Positions 10,199 to 23,352 are shown, counted from the first letter of the stretch. The stretch is DNA of 64,000 nucleotides from Saksenaea vasiformis B4078 (GCA_000697055.1 JNDT01002232.1:26331-90330); one strand, 5' to 3'. Notes: generated from the sequence alone by a model not told the origin. Program-made: numbers and translations.

Positions 10199-10890
10199 AC
10201 GACTCTCTGTCGCAGGATATGTACAATGTGGATCCTGTGAAAATTTCTGGAAATGCGTCCTAGGACCGATTCCAGCTTCTCGGTGCTCGTTTCAGATCAG
10301 CCTTGCTCGTCATGAATGCTATTTCAAAAATGCGCAGGAAAAGCCCGATACTTATGGTCCAGGCAGCAAAATCCATGCTGCTCACACTTGTAAGAAAACG
10401 TATCGGAGGGACTGGCGGAATGGAGACGCAATGACCTCAGCCAATACGCTACATTCTTAATAGGGCTAAAAATTACAATAACTCGTCATCAACAATTCCA
10501 GCGTTCGTTTGTTAATGGCAAATCTTCGTTAGCCTAGTTAGGATATCAAAGCAAAAAGGGCGACATGGCAATTCTCGCATTTTGTTTTGCTTGGTGTTCC
10601 GCGGTCAGGAGGGCACTATTACCCAATTTGGAAAGACGTTGCAACATGTTATACATGCAATTGACACAATGCAGAAACCAGTGTCATACGGTGATCAGTG
10701 CGCTCCTGAACGATGATCAAACCAATTTTGTTATGTTTGGGCGATTGATGTCCATGTGATCGACAGCAGTGAACTCCATATTGAGTTTTACAATGAAGAG
10801 GCGCCTTTTTTCAATTCTTTCTTGTACTTTCGCCAGCTTTTCTGCGCTATGCCAACATTTCACCCCTTTCTATGCAAATGTGTGGCATGA
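10199..10890 (+). pseudogene. Broken coding traces, unknown protein
   Basis: Plus-strand frames interrupted by stops retain protein-like runs. One near 10209-10434 includes DRFQLLGARFRSALLVMNAI and continues hydrophobic/basic after an internal TAG. Another at about 10600-10880 includes YVWAIDVHVIDSSELHIEFY and EEAPFFQFFL, with a TGA before it. Together with 9274-9905 this looks like a graveyard of one or two former genes. No family named. Confidence 0.25.
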
Positions 10891-11176
10891 CATGCATTAC
10901 TTGGTGAACCTTTTTTTTTTTTTTTTTGCTTACATATTTTTTTTTATTGGCGGAAGGTAATTACTGCAGCCTTTGTATATCTATTTACAATCACGATGAC
11001 GCCGGGCTGAGATAGCACACAGCCCAGGTACAAGAAAAAAAAAGGTACAAACTATTAAAAAACAACAAGAAAAACAATTCTATCTATCTACCCAGAATAA
11101 ATGAAAATAAGGGAGAAAGAAAAATTACAAGGGGATGGTGAAGGGAAAGTAAGATGAATGAAAAGGTATCAAATCT

Positions 11177-12655
11177 CTATTGTTCAAGCTGGAAAGCTCT
11201 AACCAAGCCTCTGACGGCATCGATGGTACCATACACACATCCGACGAGACCAAGGACAATCGTCAGAGCACAGAAAGCCAATTCGTAGTAGGGCTTGTTT
11301 CTCCAGCCTGTCAACTTGAGGTAACAGAAGACAGGCAAAAGGAAGACGAGACCACAGTTGGACAAGGCACCAATGAGAGCCATGAAGTAGTTGAAATGCT
11401 TGACAAAAATGGCGAGGATGACCAGAACGGCCATGGTGGCCGAACGAATGACAGCACGTGCAAGCCAGGCACCGAACTTGCCCAAACGTTCATCGCTGAC
11501 CTTGGCAAACTTCTCAAACTCGAGGGAAAATGAGGTGGTGTAGATGGGAACAGCAAGGATAACGTGAATCGTCATGACAATGATAGCGATCAAACGACCA
11601 GTGCCGGGATCATTGGGAAGAGAGTCGTAGATAGGCGATGCGGTGGCACGACCGTAGGCCCAGTAACCGGGAACAGCAGTCATGAGGTATAGGACGGTAC
11701 AGGTACCCAGACCAGCAGCCAAGGCCCACTTCCATTGATGAGGCTTCCTCAATGCGTGTTCAACGTCTAACAGGTTAAAATTTCTTTTCTTAGAACAAAA
11801 AAAAGTTCAATGCAGTAAAAAGTTTCGGACTTACGAGGATAGGTGTTAATACCACCATAAGAAAAGGCAATTGTAGCCAAGGCTGTAGGGAAACCTGACC
11901 AAACAACGCCGTCGGTTTCCACAACGCGTTCGGGGTGACTGTTACGATCCAGAGGGGATTCAATCATGACGATGAAGACCGCAATAGCCGTACAAATAGC
12001 GCCAATAGCAGAAACTACAGTCACTTCGCGCAATGTTCTCATAACGATGGCAGGAATAAGAAGAATCACACCCAGAATAATGGTCCACAGAGGAATGGTC
12101 AACTCGCCCACCTAATGATGAACAAATAGGTTAAAAAATAAATAAATAAAAAAAGGGAAGATCAAGATTTTCACTTACAGTTCCTTTGCAAAGTTCTACC
12201 ATGTTGTGACCAGCCAAGACAAGATAAAGACCAGGACAACCGAATAAGTTGAGATAATGCAGAGTTGTTGCGACACCGTAACCAGCCCAACCGAAAGCGG
12301 CTTTACCGACTTCTTTGTAATCGTGCAGACGGTGACCAGGTTTATAATACAGACAGCGAATCAAGATGATACCACTGTATACGGCCATGAAGAAGGCAAG
12401 CATCATGATTAGAATACCGAGCCAACCACCTTGGGCAAATGCTTGTGGTAGACCGAGAGTTCCTGTACCGGCGACAATGCAAGTGACGTTGAAATAAGCC
12501 GTCATGAAGCCACCTTGGCCATGACCAAATTCGTTGGTAACACTCGAACGCGCATCGTCTTCAATATAATTGTCAATAGCAGTTTCTTCGACCTTGAAAC
12601 TTTCGACCACAGGTGGAGAGGAAGTAGGAGCTGGGTGATACTCTTCAACTGCCAT
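11177..12655 (-). CDS. Amino-acid transporter, AVT/SLC32-like (Aa_trans)
   Basis: Exons complement(11177..11766, 11835..12111, 12179..12655), introns 67-68 nt, 447 aa. A roughly 50-residue acidic cytosolic N-terminus precedes the first helix, which has the family signature FNVTCIVAGTGTLGLPQAF. Then come about ten further hydrophobic segments, GGINTYPHVE (the conserved loop with His) and a short C-terminus. This is the amino-acid/auxin permease family; AVT-type members move neutral amino acids across the vacuolar membrane, or act at the plasma membrane. The start is the ATG at 12655; an upstream in-frame TTG is not needed. A poly-T/poly-A rich promoter follows. Substrate cannot be read from sequence. 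Confidence 0.92.
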
Positions 12656-15600
12656 CAAATCACTTCTTTTTGGTTTTTTTTTTTTACAAATTTACGGTGT
12701 TTTACAACAAAAGGAAAAAGGAATTAAAAAGGGTGGATTCTTTTTATATCTTATTTAAGGTTTTCGGAAAGGGGATCGTTAAAACTGTCGCGTGCGCGAG
12801 TAGAAAAAAGAAAAGTTAGGTGACAAATTACCAGGAGCAATCCATTGATGCTTTTATAATAAAAAAAATTTTTTTTTGAAACCATAGGTGAAAAAGATTG
12901 GTTGGTTCTATTAAGAATCTCCGTTGGAAATCCGCCATAAAACAAATGGTTCATTCAAATCCCATTTTGCTGGCGGAGCTGATCCAATTCCACCTTATGG
13001 TAGTTGTGGAAAAAGCGCCGCCCCTTTTCCTTTCCAGCTTTTTGCCATGACAAACATAAGATCAACTTTGAAACAACTTTACTACATGGATCTTAGCAAA
13101 AAGTGAAATCGATGTGTTAGATTATTTACCTTACTATGGTAAAATAGCGAAACAATACCGAGATTTACTCAAAGTTTCGCACGATCTATGTTTCACTGAG
13201 CAATATTCAAGGTTGCACCAAGCTCGGTATATTTTTTATTTTCCCACATTTTGAGCCTCTCTCCATTCATTCACGATTATTACCGAGCCCAGCCGATTCC
13301 CTTTTCTCACGCTCTGATAGTCTACATGATGCCGGCCCCTGACCCTGACCTACCAACCTACAAGACCAAAAAAAAAAAAAAAGAAGAATGGATGGTGGCA
13401 CAACAGAACGTGGATATTACTCCCGCCTACCGATAAATTCCTTCTTACTTCCCCTATCTTATCAGTATTCGACATTGCCTTTTTAAGAACGTCTTGAACG
13501 CATCCTATTTGTTGAGTGCTGCAGCTGACATTTGATCGTGGGGCCGTATCATTCGAGCGCCGAAAACAGAGTAGGATGATCCAACTTTTTTTTTTCTTTC
13601 AGCGTAAGACGTGGCTGTCGTAGAAAGAAACTTTACTCTTGGCAAAATTGATCTCAGCAAAAAGTTAAGGTTACCTGTAATCATGTTGTCATCAATTAGG
13701 TCATCTGACGCTTTGTCGGGGGACCAATTTTTAAGCTACCCCACAGCAGAGATGAAAATGCGTCAAATCAAAACAACTCCTTGAGGATCGCACTGATTAG
13801 ATTACTGCCAAACCAACAATAGTTAAACTATCATTGTCATCGCAACCGGATATCCAAAAATTCCGCTCTTTCTTTTTCTGGGGTTAAGGTAAGCACAAGG
13901 TTCTTCCAATTTGTTTGTCTTAAATGATCACCCGATCCATTTCTTGCACTGGTAACCAACATTTGTTTCGATGCGGTTACCCTTCAATTCGATACCCATA
14001 CGTACAAACAATTGCAAAACAACCGTTCAGCATCCGTACGCGTTTGTACGTTATTTGTGACAAACTAAATTTCACGGTACACAGACGTGCTCGGCGGATG
14101 TTCCTGAGAACCCGGTGTTCTCTTACGTTCCTTACCAATTTCGGCCTTCACAAACAAACCTCGAAAAAAAAAAGGGAGAGCCTGATATTATCCCATTGGA
14201 AAGACTCTTTGTAACTTAGTCGCACAGGCCACATAATGCATGTTTGGATGGACGAGGCATTAAAATGGATATCGATAACGCACCCCGTGCCATCACTGGG
14301 AGTTCATGCTACGGTCTTTCTGCATAAACGCCTATTACGCGGTAAAGATTCTTCCGGGATAACTTGCCCTTATACCCTTTGCTTTTGTTGATTATCAAAT
14401 GAAACATGCATCTTCATCAACTTTATGTTTCAGACGATCAAGGGATCCATGCATTAAACATGGAACCCATGTAGCTGGAAATACAGGTCGGTTTTGTTAA
14501 AAAAAAAAGAGAAAGAAAACAAAGTTTCCTATCTAACCTATCACAAGAAATTATGCATTACAAATGGCAAACACAACAGCATGAAAAATTCTCGAATGTT
14601 GAACGGGCAATGCTTCGTCGTAACACTTGAGGATTTCTAGTTTGTTGCACCAATCACTAGTGTTTCAGAAGTCAAACGGCAACCAACTGTAGGTTACTTA
14701 TTTGTTAAATTGACAGTATGAAGCATGTTGTACTGCCATGCTGTGTTGCATGTTTTTACTTAAAGAGTGACGCAACTGTCTTGTGTCATTTTAACGCACT
14801 GTGAAGCAGGGAGGAGATAAGTAAAGCGGATAACATGCCATCTGTCATTTGCATGTAGTTGAAATGACATATCTGTAGCTAAAAACAACTTGCAGAAAGA
14901 GAAAGAAGGACGCAAGGCTAGAAGGAGGTGACGCGCGAAGAGCAAGCAAACAATAGGAGATGGCGCTTTCTGCCAAGAACAAAAAAGGATGGATTTGCAG
15001 TAACACTGTCTGACCTTGCAGGTACCAGGAAAGTAACAATGATTGCGCAACACGGTACAAGCAAACTGCCTCATAGAAATATTACGTTACGATTTCTTAC
15101 CCCAATACTGTACGCCCACCAGCTTGATCCTTCAATCTATCGGCACGTGTCGACCGTAGCCTCGGCGAAATTGTTATAGGAAATATAGGACCCATGTTCT
15201 GCATGTGATGAATTACATTGGAAATCATCCAAGCTTTCATACCATAAAGAGCATTACTCGTAAATCTGAGAGTCAAAGGAAAAGGTTAGTTTTTTTTAGA
15301 ACGCACCGTCGGACGACATCTAACCTAACTAGCTGAGATTGATCAAATTGCATGTGACCCTATAAGGGAAAGGTGAAATCGTCAAACGGTATTGGTTCCA
15401 CCACGAGGTAGGTGCAGTATCAGCCGCAAAACCGTGCATATCCACAAAGCCGGAGCGGTAGACAAGCGAATGGTGGAACCAAAGTATGATGACATATACC
15501 AATACTTGTAATGAATCCCTATTAAGCTGCCAGGAACTTCTGTAGTAGAAATTAGTGGCGTAAACTCACGTATCGAACATTAGACAATCGAAATGCTAGC

Positions 15601-16617
15601 AATTGCAATGTACGAACGTGTATCCGAGCAAGGCCGAAAACATCGAATTCTCGCTGACAGCTACTCGACTTCCCACTGAAGAATCCGATGACTAGTAATA
15701 ATAATAAGAGAAACTATTTGATATCCTTCCAAATGATGTCTCAGATCAGATCTCGCTCCTGTTTATTTTTTTTTTTTTTGACATGTCCTGTAAATCGGAA
15801 TGAATCGCAATTTTGCTAGAATACACTACGTCATGAAGTGATTAGGAAAATGGGGTTTGTGAGTGATACAAAGGAGATAGCGATGACGGGATAAGCTGGG
15901 AGAAGAAAAAAAAGACGCACAAGAACTTCTTCCATTCATCCTTCCGGCCGAGGTTTTATCTACCTGGTGCATATCAAAGCTATTTTGTAAAGGTCGTCAT
16001 TCTACTTATAGAACCCTAACAGATCTATATGCCACAATGAACTGTACTCTACGATGCGTTGGGAAAACAGGGTTTGAGGGGAAAAAAAAAAAAGAAAAAA
16101 AGAAAAAAGGAAAACAAGGCTCGCGCAAAATTTTCTTTTCTCCGCAGACAAATGATGTCGTCCTAGGAACCATATCCATTTAGACTAGGCTAGGACGATA
16201 CGGAACGTTTTCAAACCTAATCCTATAAGGAATCCACGCCGATTGTTCTCAAAGCTTCCGAATTGTCGCTCTGAAGAAAGGAAGGACAGCGTTTGCGGGA
16301 GATAGTTAAGCCTAGACTTTTTCCGGCTGCCGATGGCGTACAGGCTCCCCTTCTCAATCTATGACCTCAGGATCGAGTACCGTTCCACTACCAAAGATTG
16401 ACCGCATACATGAGCTTTTGTTGCACTTCAAATCTTCAAATTCACTCAGCTTACAAACGAAAGTTTCAGTAATACCTATTCTACGAGGTAGATAATCTAC
16501 ATCTAAAACTGAAACGACGCACCTACGAAAGGCTGTTGTAGAGTGATATTGTATCGAATAAACAATGAATTTTATTCCTCTGAGTAATCAACTGTAATGT
16601 GATGCATGGCTGCAGGA
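12656..16617. other. Gene-poor region, 4 kb
   Basis: No complete gene found. Short ORFs (13251-13436, 13924-14214, 14928-15179) lack family features and splice partners. Poly-A/T runs are common. A perfect 12-bp inverted repeat lies at 15392-15403/15471-15482. Confidence 0.45.
15392..15482. repeat. 91-bp segment with perfect 12-bp inverted ends
   Basis: TTGGTTCCACCA at 15392-15403 is matched by its exact reverse complement at 15471-15482, with a 67-bp spacer. The spacer has no open frame. It could be a hairpin-forming RNA or the footprint of a miniature inverted-repeat element; target-site duplications are not obvious. Confidence 0.4.
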
Positions 16618-16830
16618 AATCAATGATCGTTTACGAGGATTAGCTTCCGCTAGTTCATTCTCCTTTAAGCATCCAAATCGACTTGTTGTTGTTGGCTCTA
16701 CGAGGCGTTCCGCCGAAAACAATGTGATTACTACGGTTCGTAGCTATTTAATAAAATGCCGATATATAGATCATAACGTTAAGAAGCTGAAAGATGTGTC
16801 TTTGCATTCGAAATTGCACAGATTCTCATA
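16618..16830 (+). pseudogene. Orphan exon-like open frame
   Basis: Follows a good acceptor (GGCTGCAG) and stays open for 71 codons: EINDRLRGLASASSFSFKHP, then NRLVVVGSTRRSAENN and a basic tail, to a TAG. No upstream exon found and no ATG within the first half. Looks like the terminal exon of a lost gene. On the opposite strand at 16937-17158 another protein-like frame starts only at a TTG. Confidence 0.2.
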
Positions 16831-17547
16831 GTGCGCTTCCATAATTTCGAGGGACAGCCAGCCATTCATGGCGGAGCTGAAACAGTCGATGAGTAACATC
16901 ATCTTAGCACTTGAAGCTTCTCAAAATCAACAGTTTTCAAGATACGTACATTGCAGGGAATCGACTATAGCGTTGGAACGGTGTGGGTGGTAAAGTGTCT
17001 TTTTCCGACGTAAGGCGGCGCTTTAACAGCAATGTATAGAAGTGAGCGTATGCTGGTATCTCTACTTCTACTATCCTGCGAACATCAAGCATTTCCTTCC
17101 GTGTAAGCAAAGAAAGACGGTTGCATATGGGCGAGTCCAAGCATCCAATATATTTCAACGTTAGTCATTAAGACAAGCGCTTTTTCACCATATGGTCAAG
17201 CAACTGATACCGATTAGCAAATGAATAACCGTATTGATGATAGCTTATATAGGATGGGTACTCGTCCAAGTTTACGCTTCTTCGCAAATCTGATTATCGA
17301 GTAGGGTTTCGTACAAATGGGTAATCACCGCATTTCGATGTGAAACTTGCCAATAGATGGGACTTTTTGAAGGTTATCGATGTAATTAGTGACTAGAATC
17401 CAGATTCTTGAGAATGAGCTAATTGGATAATTGTCATACAAAAAGTGAAATACCGTTGTCATTGCAACCAACATAAAAATTCATATTTTGCTATGACTAG
17501 GAATACAATAGTTGCCCTTTGCATTTTACCGTTCAATTTACGCTAAG

Positions 17548-20500
17548 ATGATCTCCCGAATCATTTTGGTGCTGATATCCGTAATGGTATGTGCCGCAAT
17601 GGCTACGCGCTATACCATACAGTTTCACTCTCCTCCAGGTGATCGTGAGGCTGCTATGAAGGACCAGGATAACTTTCTGGATTATTTGCGAGGAAATGGA
17701 ATCCGCTTCAACCTGCGCTACAGATACACGGATATTATCAACGCCATTTCCATAGAACTGCTACCGACGGAGATTTCAGACAACAGTACTATGAAGCCTA
17801 CCATGTTCCTGAGTCAGACCTTGACGTCTTGTCCCTATGTCCACCGGTACTGGCCTGGAAAACGTTACGCACGCCCAAAGACAGTACAAAAACCACGCCA
17901 ATGGAAAAGTCAGGAGATGGATATACCGAATCTGTCGGCTGCCCATCGTCTGACGAGCGTCTCGCAGGCGAGAAAACGTGGTTTGGACGGACAGGGCATT
18001 AAGATCGGTGTTCTTGACACGGGTATTGATTACACACATCCGGCATTAGGCGGTTGCTTTGGGGTAAGATGCAATTATCTTTCGAAGAGCCTTGAGTAAC
18101 AGAGATGAAATTTTAGTATGGGTGTCCCATTAGTGAAGGCTACGATCTTGTGGGTGACAGTTATGGTGGTAAATATCCTCTTGACAACGAAACATACGTT
18201 TCTATTTACTTTGTTCTATTTGTTAGATGACTCGTTACCTAAGCCGGACGAAGATCCTATGTAAAAGAGAAAAAGAGAGGCATTCACGCTAGAGTCTTTC
18301 TAACCTACATTTTGTAATTATCAAGCGATGTATGCGATGGCCATGGAACACATGTTGCTGGAATTAGTAAGTTGCTATTGTAGGAAAAAAGAAATGAACT
18401 ATGCGGTCTGACATTTTCTTCAAGTCATTGCGAACGACACATTCATGGTACCCAAAAAAAAAGTCTCTAAATTGTTTGGCTAATAATACTTCTGGATGTG
18501 GACCATCAGGGGTTTGAAGGTGTTGCTCCCAAAGCCCAAATAAGTGCTTGGCGGTGTGTACATGTTAATCTGCAATTTACCATTTCCTAATCATCAATTG
18601 GTATAGCATTTTTGGCTGTAGTGGTGATACGGACGACGATATTATCCTTCAGGCAGCGTAAGTTTTCTGATTTATTTCAATCACTGCTTGTAGTGCTGAG
18701 TCATCTTGTGAGGCAGAGAACTAGCAGCTAAAGCCGGCGTTGATATAATCAACCTTTCATTAGGAGGAGGACTAAGTGCATGGCAAGAGGTATTTATAAC
18801 CAGATACAACACGTAGACGTAGAAGGAATTGTGGATGCAAGAAGCAAAGGAAAAAAAAAAGGTGCAGAAGGGGATAGGTACGTTTCTCAAGCTTGAAAAA
18901 AAAATAATAGGATGCACTCGCGGTGGCACTATCCAACCTTGTCGATGCCGGTACTATAGTGATTGTTGCGCAAGGCAACGAAGGTCGAGATGGTAAATAA
19001 AAGAGTCTGGAAAACAGAGAACGGAAACATACTATTATCGTCGTCATGTTTATATATCTATTGAAAGGAATCGCACGGACGCCATCCCCCTCGATTGGCG
19101 AACACGTTCTGACAGTAGCTTCAGCAGACAATGGTGAAAGAATAACTCGATTATTGCACGTGATGGATGGCCCCAAGATCCAATTAAGCTTTGGTACTAT
19201 AAACGCTCTCTGCCCTCTAATATGAGACTCAATAGTACGAGCGAAAACGACTTTTAGAATATTCTCTATCAGACGATGACATTTCCATGCTGCCTCAGTT
19301 GGTTAATATGAGCTCGATGCCACCAAATAGGCCATGTCGTCCCTTAAGCGAGAATTTGACTGACCAGATGGTACTGGTACGACCGCAAGGAAAATGCAGG
19401 ATGGACCGGAAGATAATGAATATCCAAAAAGCCGGGGCGGCTGGAATATTAACGGTGGATCCAGAAGCTGACGACAACGTACCAGCATCAGCACTAAACA
19501 ATATTCAATTGCCAGTGATCTATTTGGAAGGTGACGATGCCGTGGAGCTGTTCAATATGGCATTAAATCGAACCTTGACTTTGCAATTCACAAGCGACTT
19601 AACCGTCGTGCGGACCTCGGAGGCAGTGCCATCAATGTGAGCCAAGAATTGATGACCCAAAAAAAATTTTTTTTTCTCACAAGCGCTAGTTTTTCCACTT
19701 GGGGTTCCGACGCTGAAGTAAAGAGACAGCAAACAAGAATTGATTTTGTTTTCTAATGGGAACCTCTCTCTAAAGCTGCATCTCAAACCAGATATCGCCG
19801 CTGTTGGTGGCTATGTTTTTTCGACATATCCCACAGCTCTAGGTAAAGTTGCCATTCTGCTAGAAGTAAAAAAGTAAACCATAGAATGTTTAGGTAATTA
19901 TACAACGATGAGTGGTACAAGTATGGCTACGGTAACGGGAGATCCTGGGACAGAAAAAAAAAAGAAATAGGATGTACGAGGGCATCTTTTATTTATCATT
20001 CCGACTTAGCCTTACTTGTCTGGTTGTATTGCGCTTTATTTGCAAGCACGAGGGCGCCATTCGCCACGTTTCATATACAAAGCTTTATCAAACCATGCAC
20101 GTCCCATCATGCATTATCCTATTCCGACTATGCTGGAGTCACCTATAAAACAAGGGTCGGGTTTGGTACAGGTAAATTAGAGTACACACACACAAAAAAA
20201 AAAGAAAGCTTGCACTTACACATTGGATTTTCCCGTTCACAGATATACGACTCGATTAGGAGTGTAACGGATGTGGATCCATTCAGATTAGCTTTGAATG
20301 ACACGGAACACTTCAAACCTAATCATACCTTGATGATCACAAACCGCGCAAACTATGCTCAAACCTATCGAATGATTCATCGTCCCGCCATCGCAGTCTT
20401 CGGTAAGGGAAATTAACGCGACAAGGGGGGGGAGGAAAACGAGAGGAAAAGAAGATAACGAGATTACTTTTTTTTCCCACCTGTTCACAGGCTACAGCCT

Positions 20501-21272
20501 CCAGAAGACTGCTGTGCCTCCGAGAAGACCTAATTACTTGAACATCAGTACCGTTGTTCATTTTGAGCCAGATACTCTCACTGTGCAACCAGGAGACGTT
20601 GGAGAAATCCGGGTCAGCTTCCAGACTCCTCAGGTTACGGAGGAAAATGAGCATTCATTGTACGGTGGATATCTCCAAATTGATGTTGTCGGAGGCACCA
20701 ATGATACAGAACGCGAGATGATACACGTTCCTTATTTTGGAGCCCTGGGAAACCAACGTGATCTTCCCATTTTTGATAGAAAGGTATATGTATCTGCATG
20801 TTTGTCGACAGAGGCTCAGAACTCTGTTTAGCAAGGTTACCCGTACATCGGCAATCGGATAGGACGCCCGATTTCTGGGCGTCGCGTGTATCGACTCGGT
20901 CAAGACGTTTTGCATTTGTATGTGAGGCTCGGAAGCCCCACCTCTATCTTAAAAACGGAGCTAGTTGATAAGCATAACTTTACATTGGGCAAAATACCAG
21001 ATGCTTCTGACCGGTGGCTTGCCCGAAATGATCACAGCAAAGATAATTACTACTACGAATACAAATGGAGAGGCCGGATAAAGTCTGCAAGTCATTCGAA
21101 TCGCAATCATCGTAACCTTGGCCATTCTCCTCATGTACCTGCTAGTGACTTGACCTCTGGAACATATCGCATCAAAGTATCTGCTCTTCGAATGCTTGGG
21201 GATCCACATCGACCAGCTGACTGGGAAACCTGGTACTCACCACCATTTGATATTATCACAACGCGAAATTGA
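17548..21272 (+). CDS. Secreted subtilisin-like serine protease (S8, PA domain)
   Basis: Eighteen exons: 17548..18063, 18117..18168, 18227..18260, 18326..18366, 18425..18447, 18510..18553, 18607..18657, 18717..18789, 18911..18992, 19068..19193, 19258..19636, 19684..19717, 19776..19842, 19894..19931, 20010..20171, 20243..20402, 20491..20783, 20832..21272; 871 aa. Signal peptide, then an I9-type propeptide (residues about 20-125). The catalytic triad is visible: Asp157 (VLDTGIDYTHP), His207 (GHGTHVAGI) and Ser517 (GTSMATPY). A PA domain sits between His and Ser (about 385-480), as in minor extracellular protease Vpr/cucumisin types. An Fn3-like/C5a-peptidase-type region follows to the C-terminus. 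Predicted to be secreted and active. The ATG is at 17548; an upstream TTG in frame is not used. Several exons are only 23-52 nt; each junction was fixed by family motifs. Confidence 0.92.
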
Positions 21273-21726
21273 TATCTGTATCTAAAATTTTGATTCGCAA
21301 TAAAAAGGGTCGTTGAACGAATCCTGTTCGTTTCGTTGCCCGTAACTAAGACCTTCCAAATATTATCTCGCAATATTCGACATGGTCGCACCTTTCTCTT
21401 GTGTAACTTAGCCTTGACAAAGTAATGAAGTAGTGCCGCCTACTTACACGGCCTTTAGCAGTATCTAATGATACATAGGCATGTCAATAAACCGGGATGT
21501 TCCACTGCATATATGCACCAAGAACCAATGGCGTCGTCATGTCTATCGATATCTTCTAGGTTGCTTGGTTGGTGTTCCATGTGTCACGATCACAAATAGA
21601 CCGTGCACCATAAAATAACCGACTAAGAAAGTCCTCTTTCTTCTTCTTTTTTTTTCTTCCTACCTTTTTTTTTTATTTTATTATATTTCTTTTTTTTTTC
21701 GTTTTGTTACTCATGAAGGCAAAACA
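21273..21726. other. Intergenic between protease and membrane-protein genes
   Basis: Begins with the protease 3' UTR, including AATAAA at 21299-21304. Ends with long T tracts and the next gene's promoter. Confidence 0.5.
21299..21304 (+). terminator. Poly(A) signal AATAAA
   Basis: Canonical hexamer 27 nt after the protease stop codon. Confidence 0.45.
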
Positions 21727-23352
21727 ATGATCATCTTATCAGATTATGGAAAACGAGTTGTGGATAGAATCAATATGATCGGCATGTGGTTGGCGGTGTT
21801 AGTCTGTATCCGCAACTTCTTCGTCTGCCTTGGTCAGTATCGACGTACTCGTGGAAAGATGTAAGGAGTTTCTTTTTATCTTTATGGGCATTCCCTTTTT
21901 TTTATGTTCTGTGCAACCATAGTCATCTGGTCAATCTTGCCCAAGTTGTCGTATTCTTTATCCATCGCTCGTTATATGGTCTTATCCCCTTGTTCGAAGT
22001 CAGTACCTGTGCTTATTTTCCGTTCTTAGTGTCGTGAGTCTCATCTACAGCCTCGTTATGTTTATCGTCTTGACTGATAATGTTACCGTATTTTTTTTTT
22101 TTTTTGCTGTATCTTCCCTCTTGCGTCCGCTATCTTCGACTTTTAGGCTGTGGCATTTAGGTAACGAACAAAACATGTGATGAGTGACAATAGGCTTAGT
22201 TTGCTTTTTTTTTCCTCTCTTAAAAAAAGACTATTTGCTTTTTTACATAGTCATGTTTATGAGACTTATAATTCTAGAGTCCGATCGATATTCATTGTGG
22301 ATCAAGGTCGTCGGTATACTGCTGATCAGTTTGAGATTTGCCGACTGGCCTTACGAATTAGCGTTTCAGTCAATCCAACGCAGTATTATGGACCAAAAGG
22401 TGGAAAACGGCGCCACATGCTGGGCTTTGTGGTATGTTTGTTTATTTTTGACCAAATGGAATGGTAGCTAAATCTACAGAGGAAAAAAAAGGGGTCAAGG
22501 AGTTATCATACTTAACTTTATAGGTGATGCTCTTGCCAACTTATTTCTAAGCGGTATGTTTGTCAGGAGGTGAGTACAACAAGTCATCCATGTCAAATAG
22601 TCTCAAATTTTATTCCATCTAGGTTATACATTCATATCCGCATGTCCAAAACGTTGATGAGCCGTCAGAATCGCGTGATTGAGCGTATCGCACGAAAATC
22701 TTTAGTGTGCTTGATATTAACGTTTGTGGTCAATATCTGTATGAATCTGCTCAAAGTAACGCGGTTTCTCGGCGACAGATCAGATGTAACAAAACCATTA
22801 TCGCAATGTTGCTAGTCATTCGTACTAAAGCATACGTAGGCATTCACGGTCTACTTTGAGCTCATCGAATCCACGCTGCTTGTTGAAGCACTTCGCATAG
22901 ACCACATTGGTGCGCCCACTGAACTTTTCTGTGAAAATTGCGGCACGGTAAAATCATACGACCAGTTAAAAAAAGACAAAAAAAAAAGCTAACGGTTAGG
23001 TAATAAGACACTAAGATACTGCGGTGGTCAAAGTCGCAACGCCCGAATCGATAGTGAACAGAAGTGTTTTGCTTTCGATCTAGCAGATCTTTCCAAACAA
23101 CCAAGATATGATGAGTCCGGAAATGAGGACAGCAACCACAACGACCATACCGAAATCTCCGAGGTCCGGTCAATGCCTGTTCAACGCAACTCAATCCGAC
23201 TAGCGAATGAAACAGTATCCGCACCTGTGTTTGGTCTTTCTAATCGCCCGGTGTCACCTATCCGGGATCCTAATCTATCGCTCGGGCCAACGGAGCCCCA
23301 GCCATTGGCCAGAAGACCAGAGTGGAACAACAACGATTACCGCATGTTTTAA
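21727..23352 (+). CDS. Orphan multi-pass (about 7 TM) membrane protein
   Basis: Exons 21727..21860, 21923..22033, 22147..22160, 22251..22463, 22524..22569, 22623..22785, 22840..22930, 23000..23352; 374 aa. Seven hydrophobic segments are spread over the first 250 residues (for example MIGMWLAVLVCI, LVNLAQVVVFFI, SLVCLILTFVVNI). They are followed by a Ser/Asn/Pro-rich soluble tail of about 130 residues, ending DYRMF. That layout resembles a G-protein-coupled or similar receptor, but no diagnostic motif was recognised. The 14-nt exon encodes SLWHL-V across two junctions. Two donors are weak (GTAGCT after exon 4, GTGAAA after exon 7); they were chosen because no other pair keeps the frame open. 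Start could be any of three ATGs in the first 20 codons. Confidence 0.7.
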
